From: Halopseudomonas litoralis
GTDB taxonomy: Bacteria > Pseudomonadota > Gammaproteobacteria > Pseudomonadales > Pseudomonadaceae
Length of the DNA: 64,000 nt
Reading direction: 5' to 3'
Assembly: GCF_900105005.1 (NCBI RefSeq)
Contig: NZ_LT629748.1
Location: forward strand, 2,170,001 to 2,234,000
Every line of letters begins with the position of its first letter. Position 1 is the first letter of the stretch. Positions 59,400 to 64,000 of the stretch are shown in pieces. A model generated the notes under the pieces. It ran no database searches, was not told the origin of the DNA, and saw only the letters and a program-made list of their open reading frames with translations. Made by a program: the position numbers and the translations under genes.

Positions 59400-59696
59400 G
59401 GTTGGCTCCAATTCTGCTCTGACTGACTCATATCGCTTCTCAGCGTAGACAACAGAGCGCTTCAGCGCCTGTTTCCAACGACAACTCCAGCGCAAGCCAG
59501 CGGCAAAAAAAGTCGAAACTTCTGTAAAACCAACCGGTCACTATTTTGAGGGATAGATAACAAGTCTTCTGATCTGTTACGGCGAGGGTGCCGGCAAAGG
59601 CGTCTGTGCGATAGAGGAACCGATCCTGATGGTTTCCAGAGGTTCCTCTCAAACCAGCGCTCTTCCAGAGAATCAGTGAACGGTGAGGAGGATGCC
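59400..59696. promoter_or_regulatory. divergent promoter region of cinA-like gene and glgA
   Basis: No gene is seen. GAGGAACC (59614-59621) and GGTTCCTC (59641-59648) form an 8-bp inverted repeat with a 19-nt spacer, about 50 bp before the glgA ATG, and could fold in the glgA leader. I see no clear sigma-70 or sigma-S box. Confidence 0.35.
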
Positions 59697-61259
59697 ATGG
59701 GAAATGCTGCGGCGGCGGTTCTGCCGGAGGAATTGTTCAAGCGCGCAGCGACAGGGGTGAATTTGCGCCCCACACCGCCTGCTGAAACGGGTCACAATAT
59801 ACTTTTCGTTACCTCCGAAATCACCGACCTGCTCAAGGTTGGCGGGCTGGGCGATGTTTCCGCCGCCCTGCCCCGTGCGCTACAGCCACATCATTCGGTA
59901 CGGGTGTTGATCCCCGGTTACCGCCAAGTGATTCAAAGTGGTCGCCCGATCCGAGTCGTCGGCAAACTCCCCGGCCACGCTGCCATCCCGCCCTGTCTGA
60001 TCGGGCAGATGGCTCTGGATGACGGACTGATCGTGTATGTGGTGCTCTGCCAGGAACTGTACGATCGTGACGGCAATCCCTACGGCGACAGTGAAGGCAT
60101 CGATTGGCCGGACAACCATATCCGCTTCGCCCGCCTCGCCCTGGCAGCGGCCAAGATTGCCGATGGTCTGGGCGTACGCAACTGGCGCCCCGATCTGGTC
60201 CATGCCAATGATTGGCCCGCCGGCCTTACCCCGGCCTACATGGCTTGGCGCGGGCAATCGACGCCCTGCGTATTCACCATCCATAATCTCGCCTACCAGG
60301 GCTTGTGCCCGCCCGCCTGCAGCATCGAACTCGGCTTGCCGGACGATGCGCTGCACCCGGAAGGTATGGAATATTACGGCAAGCTGTCCTTTCTCAAGGC
60401 GGGCATCAATTACGCCACGCAGATCACCACAGTCAGCCGTACTTATGCCCACGAAATCACCTCACCGGCCTTTGGTTGCGGGCTTGAAGGCCTGCTCAGG
60501 CGCAAGGCTGAAGAAGGTCTGCTCAGCGGGATCGTCAATGGTATCGACGACAGCTGGCAATCGAAGACCGACCCGCGGCTGATTCAGGGTTTTGCGCCGA
60601 ACGACTGGAGCGGCAAGGTAGCCAATACCCGATACGTCGAACAAAGCTACGGCTTTGCCCGGGAAGACGGCCCGCTGTTTGCCGTGGTGTCGCGCCTGGT
60701 GCACCAGAAAGGCATTGATCTGACCATCGCCGCGGCGGATACCATAGTGGCCAACGGCGGGCGTGTGGCGGTCATCGGGCAGGGTGAGCGGGAGCTGGAA
60801 CAGCGGATGCTGGAGCTTACCAGGCGTCACCCCGGTCGGATCGGCGTAAATCTCGATTTCGATGAAACCGAAGCGCGCCGCATCATTGCCGGCAGTGACT
60901 TCCTCTTGATGCCTTCACGTTACGAGCCCTGCGGGCTCAGCCAGATCTATGCCCAGTGTTACGGCTCGCTGCCGATCGCCCGGCGCACCGGCGGGCTGGC
61001 CGATACCATTGAAGATGGGGTTTCCGGCTTCCTGTTCCGCGAGCCGACGCTGGACAGCTACCTGCAGGCGATCCGCCGCGCGCTGAACGTGCATCGGCGC
61101 CCGCTCTTGCTCAACGCCATGCGCTGCAAGGCTATGGCAGCGCCGCTGTACTGGCACCAGTCGGTGCGGCCCTATGACCGCCTGTATCGAAGACTGATCG
61201 AAGGTACCTATGACTCTTTTGCCTTGACCGGCAGGAGATCACGCACATGTTCGAAATAA
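59697..61259 (+). CDS. glgA: glycogen synthase GlgA
   Basis: 520 residues of the GT5 family: KVGGLGDVSAALPRAL (47-54, ADP-glucose binding), HANDWPAGLTPAY, and in the second half SRLVHQKGIDLT, MPSRYEPCGLSQIYAQCYGSLPIARRTGGLADT. It extends alpha-1,4-glucan from ADP-glucose. It has about 33 extra residues before the usual ILFVTSE strand. ATG 59697 has GAGGAGG 6 bases upstream; a GTG 21 bases earlier is unlikely. First gene of glgA-treZ-malQ. Confidence 0.95.
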   Translation: MGNAAAAVLPEELFKRAATGVNLRPTPPAETGHNILFVTSEITDLLKVGGLGDVSAALPRALQPHHSVRVLIPGYRQVIQSGRPIRVVGKLPGHAAIPPCLIGQMALDDGLIVYVVLCQELYDRDGNPYGDSEGIDWPDNHIRFARLALAAAKIADGLGVRNWRPDLVHANDWPAGLTPAYMAWRGQSTPCVFTIHNLAYQGLCPPACSIELGLPDDALHPEGMEYYGKLSFLKAGINYATQITTVSRTYAHEITSPAFGCGLEGLLRRKAEEGLLSGIVNGIDDSWQSKTDPRLIQGFAPNDWSGKVANTRYVEQSYGFAREDGPLFAVVSRLVHQKGIDLTIAAADTIVANGGRVAVIGQGERELEQRMLELTRRHPGRIGVNLDFDETEARRIIAGSDFLLMPSRYEPCGLSQIYAQCYGSLPIARRTGGLADTIEDGVSGFLFREPTLDSYLQAIRRALNVHRRPLLLNAMRCKAMAAPLYWHQSVRPYDRLYRRLIEGTYDSFALTGRRSRTCSK

Positions 61260-63010
61260 CCAGACTGCATGGAGCAACTCTGCAAAGCGATGGTGCCACC
61301 TGCTTTTCACTCTGGGCACCAGATGCCGATACGGTGGCCGTTCGATTGGGGGATGGCAGCGTTCACACGCTGCACCACCAAGCCAGTGGCTGGTACAGCG
61401 CCCGTGTCCGCTGCGGCGCAGGGTCCGCCTATCGGTTCCTGATCAACGGCCAACTGTCGGTGCCGGACCCCGCTTCCCGCCATCAACCCCAGGGCGTGGA
61501 CGGTCCCAGCTGCGTGGTGGACCCGGATGCCTTTGCCTGGCAGATTAATGAATGGCGGGGCCGACCCTGGCACGAGACTGTCATCTATGAACTGCACCCC
61601 GGCGCCTTCGGCGGCTTTGGCGGTATCCAGGCCAAGCTGCCGGAGCTGGTTGAACTCGGCGTAACGGCCATCGAGCTGATGCCGGTGAATGAATGCCCCG
61701 GCAAGCAGAACTGGGGTTATGACGGCGTCTTCCCCTTTGCGCCGCAATCCAGCTGCGGCACGCCAGACGAACTGAAACAGCTGATCGATGCGGCCCATGC
61801 CAATGGCCTGATGGTGTTCATGGATGTGGTCTACAACCATTTCGGCCCACACGGCAATTATCTCGGCGACTATGCCAGCAGCTTCTTCCGCCAGGACTTA
61901 TCCACACCATGGGGACCGGCCATCGATTTTCGCAACCCCCAGGTCTGCGATTTCTTCTGTGAAAACGCGCTGATGTGGATTCTCGACTACCGCATCGATG
62001 GTCTGCGCCTGGACGCCGTGCACGCCATTAGCGAGATGGATTTTCTCATCAACTTCGAACGTCGGATTCGCAGCGCCGTACCCGAAGGGCGCCACGTGCA
62101 TCTGATGCTGGAGAACGAGCACAATCAGGCCAACCTGCTCACTGAAGGCTACGATGCACAATGGAATGACGACGGTCATCACGCCTTGCATGTCCTGCTC
62201 ACCGGCGAGAACGAAAGCTATTACAAGGATTTTGCCGAGGACACCACCATCAAGCTTGCCCGCTGCCTGAAGGAAGGTTTCATCTATCAGGGTGAAACCA
62301 CCCGCAAGGGTGTCAACCGAGGCGAACCAAGCGGCCATCTGCCACCAACCGCCTTTATTCTGTTCCTGCAGAATCATGACCAGGTGGGCAATCGCGCCTT
62401 CGGTGAACGGCTGATCACCCTCGCCGACCACCGCGCAGTCAAGGCCGCCTTGGGACTGGTGCTGTTGTGTCCGATGATCCCGCTGCTGTTCATGGGTGAG
62501 GAATGGGGTTGCGAACAGCCGTTCCTGTTCTTCACCGATCATCATGATGAGTTGGGCCAGGCCGTGCGCGAGGGACGGCGCAACGAGTTTGCGGATTTTG
62601 CCGCGTTCGCCGATGAAATGATCCGCCAGCGCATCCCCGACCCCAATTCACACAGCACCTATGTCAGCTCGGTGCCTGATCGTACCGGCGGCAATCCCAC
62701 CGTGCAGGACGACTGGCTGGCCTATTACCGAAGTCTGCTGCGCCTGCGCCATGCGCATATTATGCCGCGTCTGCCCGGCACTCTGTCCGATGGCACCAGC
62801 ATCCCCGGCGAAAAAGCTGTGTCCGCCTGCTGGCGGTTGGGTGACGGCAGCAGGCTGCGTATCGATCTCAACCTGTCGGATACGCCGGTGGTGGTCACGG
62901 CTCCGGACCCCGGCACGACCATCATTCACGATTATCGCGCCAGTCTGTCCAAGGACGCGACCATCCTGCCGGGTTACAGCTCGCGAGCGATTCTGGATCA
63001 GGCTACATGA
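61247..63010 (+). CDS. treZ: malto-oligosyltrehalose trehalohydrolase
   Basis: 587 residues of GH13: an N-terminal beta-sandwich (CFSLWAPDADTVAVRL), the barrel with YELHPGAFGG, MPVNECPGKQNWGYDG, DVVYNHFGPHGNYLGDYASSFF, the nucleophile Asp256 in GLRLDAVHAI, MLENEHNQAN, and LLFMGEEWG. With TreY it releases trehalose from malto-oligosaccharides. It overlaps glgA by 13 bp, and its TGA overlaps the malQ ATG. Confidence 0.96.
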   Translation: MFEITRLHGATLQSDGATCFSLWAPDADTVAVRLGDGSVHTLHHQASGWYSARVRCGAGSAYRFLINGQLSVPDPASRHQPQGVDGPSCVVDPDAFAWQINEWRGRPWHETVIYELHPGAFGGFGGIQAKLPELVELGVTAIELMPVNECPGKQNWGYDGVFPFAPQSSCGTPDELKQLIDAAHANGLMVFMDVVYNHFGPHGNYLGDYASSFFRQDLSTPWGPAIDFRNPQVCDFFCENALMWILDYRIDGLRLDAVHAISEMDFLINFERRIRSAVPEGRHVHLMLENEHNQANLLTEGYDAQWNDDGHHALHVLLTGENESYYKDFAEDTTIKLARCLKEGFIYQGETTRKGVNRGEPSGHLPPTAFILFLQNHDQVGNRAFGERLITLADHRAVKAALGLVLLCPMIPLLFMGEEWGCEQPFLFFTDHHDELGQAVREGRRNEFADFAAFADEMIRQRIPDPNSHSTYVSSVPDRTGGNPTVQDDWLAYYRSLLRLRHAHIMPRLPGTLSDGTSIPGEKAVSACWRLGDGSRLRIDLNLSDTPVVVTAPDPGTTIIHDYRASLSKDATILPGYSSRAILDQAT

Positions 63011-64000
63011 TCACCGAATCATTGCAGAAGCTGGCCCAGGAAGCCGGCATCAGCTGCGAATGGACTGATGCCCACGGCAACCTTGCCAGCCTCGACGAAT
63101 CCACTCTGCGCGGCGTGCTGGCGGCGCTTGATCTGCCCGCCGAGACGGATAGCCAGATCCGCGACAGCCTGGTGCAGACGCGCCAGTTCAGACAGGAAGC
63201 GGACGACGGCCCGTTACTCATCTGCGACGCCCAACAACCGATAGACCTGCGTGGCCGTCTCGCTGCCGGCAGCCGCTGCGATATCGTTCTGGAAGATGGC
63301 CAACAGCAGAGCCTGCAGGTAGATGCAGGCGGATGTCTGCCCGCCCTGCCCTGTGGGTATCATCAGTTGCAGTGTGGCGAGCAACAGCTTTTGCTCGCCT
63401 GCGCCCCCCATGCCGCGTTGTCGGTCGCCGAATTGACCGGCAACGACCAGCCTATCTGGGGATTGTCCGCGCAGGTCTATTCTCTGCGGCGAACCGGCGA
63501 TGGCGGCCTCGGCGACACCGCGGCGCTGGAGTATCTGGCACTCGCTGCAGCGCACAAAGGCGCCGCAGCCCTGGCCATCAGCCCGCTGCACGCCATGTTC
63601 AGCGCTCGGCCAGAGCAATACAGCCCTTATTCACCGTCCAGCCGCTCGTTGTTCAATATTCTGCATGCAGCGCCAGCGCAGGTGCTCGGCGTCGATGCTG
63701 TGGAGCGCGCTATCCATGAATGCGGTCTGCAGTTCGACCTGCAGACAATGGAACAGTCGGAGCTGATCGACTGGCCCGCCGTCTCGGCGCTGCGCCTGCG
63801 TCTGCTACGGCAACTGCATACCGACTTCTCCCAGGCTCCCGACCGGCTGCAAGCCGATTTTCACCAGTTCCGCACCGCCGGGGGTGCTCGCCTTGAACAG
63901 CACTGCTGCCACGAAGCCCTGCAACAGCACAGACTCGATCAGGACCTGAGCGGAGATTGGCGGGAGTGGCCGACCACGCTGCGCGACCCGAACTCGCCAC
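63007..64000 (+). CDS. malQ: 4-alpha-glucanotransferase MalQ, 3'-truncated by window
   Basis: 331 codons are visible from ATG 63007, which overlaps the treZ stop as ATGA. An N-terminal beta-sandwich-like domain is followed by the GH77 start: IWGLSAQVYSLRRTGDGGLGDTAALEYLALAAAHKGAAALAISPLHAMFSARPEQYSPYSPSSRSLFN. The catalytic residues lie beyond the window. It transfers glucan segments and links malto-oligosaccharides to the glycogen and trehalose branches. Confidence 0.93.
   Translation, partial: MITESLQKLAQEAGISCEWTDAHGNLASLDESTLRGVLAALDLPAETDSQIRDSLVQTRQFRQEADDGPLLICDAQQPIDLRGRLAAGSRCDIVLEDGQQQSLQVDAGGCLPALPCGYHQLQCGEQQLLLACAPHAALSVAELTGNDQPIWGLSAQVYSLRRTGDGGLGDTAALEYLALAAAHKGAAALAISPLHAMFSARPEQYSPYSPSSRSLFNILHAAPAQVLGVDAVERAIHECGLQFDLQTMEQSELIDWPAVSALRLRLLRQLHTDFSQAPDRLQADFHQFRTAGGARLEQHCCHEALQQHRLDQDLSGDWREWPTTLRDPNSP

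Overview
The window looks like chromosomal DNA of a free-living, flagellated pseudomonad (Pseudomonas sensu lato; GC near 60 percent by eye). The flagellar layout (flgA-M-N-flgZ opposite cheV-cheR and flgB to flgL with sigma-54 promoters), an AmrZ homologue, rsmA next to tRNA-Ser/tRNA-Arg and lysC-alaS, the arginine genes aruC-F-G with ArgR, minCDE-rluA, and a CcoM-like oxidase peptide all point there. A Na+-pumping oxaloacetate decarboxylase (oadGAB) and the reduced aru locus suggest a lineage other than P. aeruginosa, possibly marine or halophilic; the species cannot be fixed from this window. No insertion sequence, prophage, integrase or CRISPR array was seen, so this reads as core genome.

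Layout. 1-9.5 kb: truncated TauE/SafE permease, YheU, a small secreted protein, recR-ybaB-dnaX, a lipid-anchored lipase-like protein, the 4.5S SRP RNA, a DUF3820 protein, an AEC transporter, a K+/H+ antiporter and CueR. 9.5-25 kb: a flagellar and chemotaxis block. flgBCDE and flgFGHIJKL run leftwards, each from a recognisable sigma-54 promoter, with a strong terminator after flgE; cheV-cheR lie upstream; flgA has its own sigma-54 promoter and flgMN a FliA-type promoter, followed by a PilZ brake protein. 25-34.4 kb: an MFS transporter, tRNA-Arg(CCU), amrZ, oadGAB, mgtE, tRNA-Arg(ACG), tRNA-Ser(GCU), rsmA and lysC.

34.4-49.4 kb: alaS, then aruG, aruF, aruC and argR. The aruD, aruB and aruE genes that sit between aruG and alaS in P. 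aeruginosa are missing here. An SDR enzyme, the tRNA modification enzyme TapT, CcoM, two small unknown proteins, rapA, a patatin-like phospholipase and a late lipid A acyltransferase follow. 49.4-64 kb: minCDE, rluA, aminopeptidase apeB, a quinone oxidoreductase, tail-specific protease prc, a 445-bp intergenic region with hairpins and a DnaA-box-like palindrome, an FKBP isomerase, a KGG-repeat microprotein, a small unknown protein, a CinA-type amidase, and the start of an alpha-glucan/trehalose operon, glgA-treZ-malQ, which runs off the right edge.

No clearly new multi-gene system was found. The most interesting leads are the shortened arginine succinyltransferase locus, an insertion of about 95 residues in the hook protein FlgE, a tRNA-Arg(CCU) with two mismatches in its acceptor stem, a pair of inverted DnaA-box-like sites away from oriC, and a lipase-like lipoprotein lying between the SRP RNA gene and dnaX.
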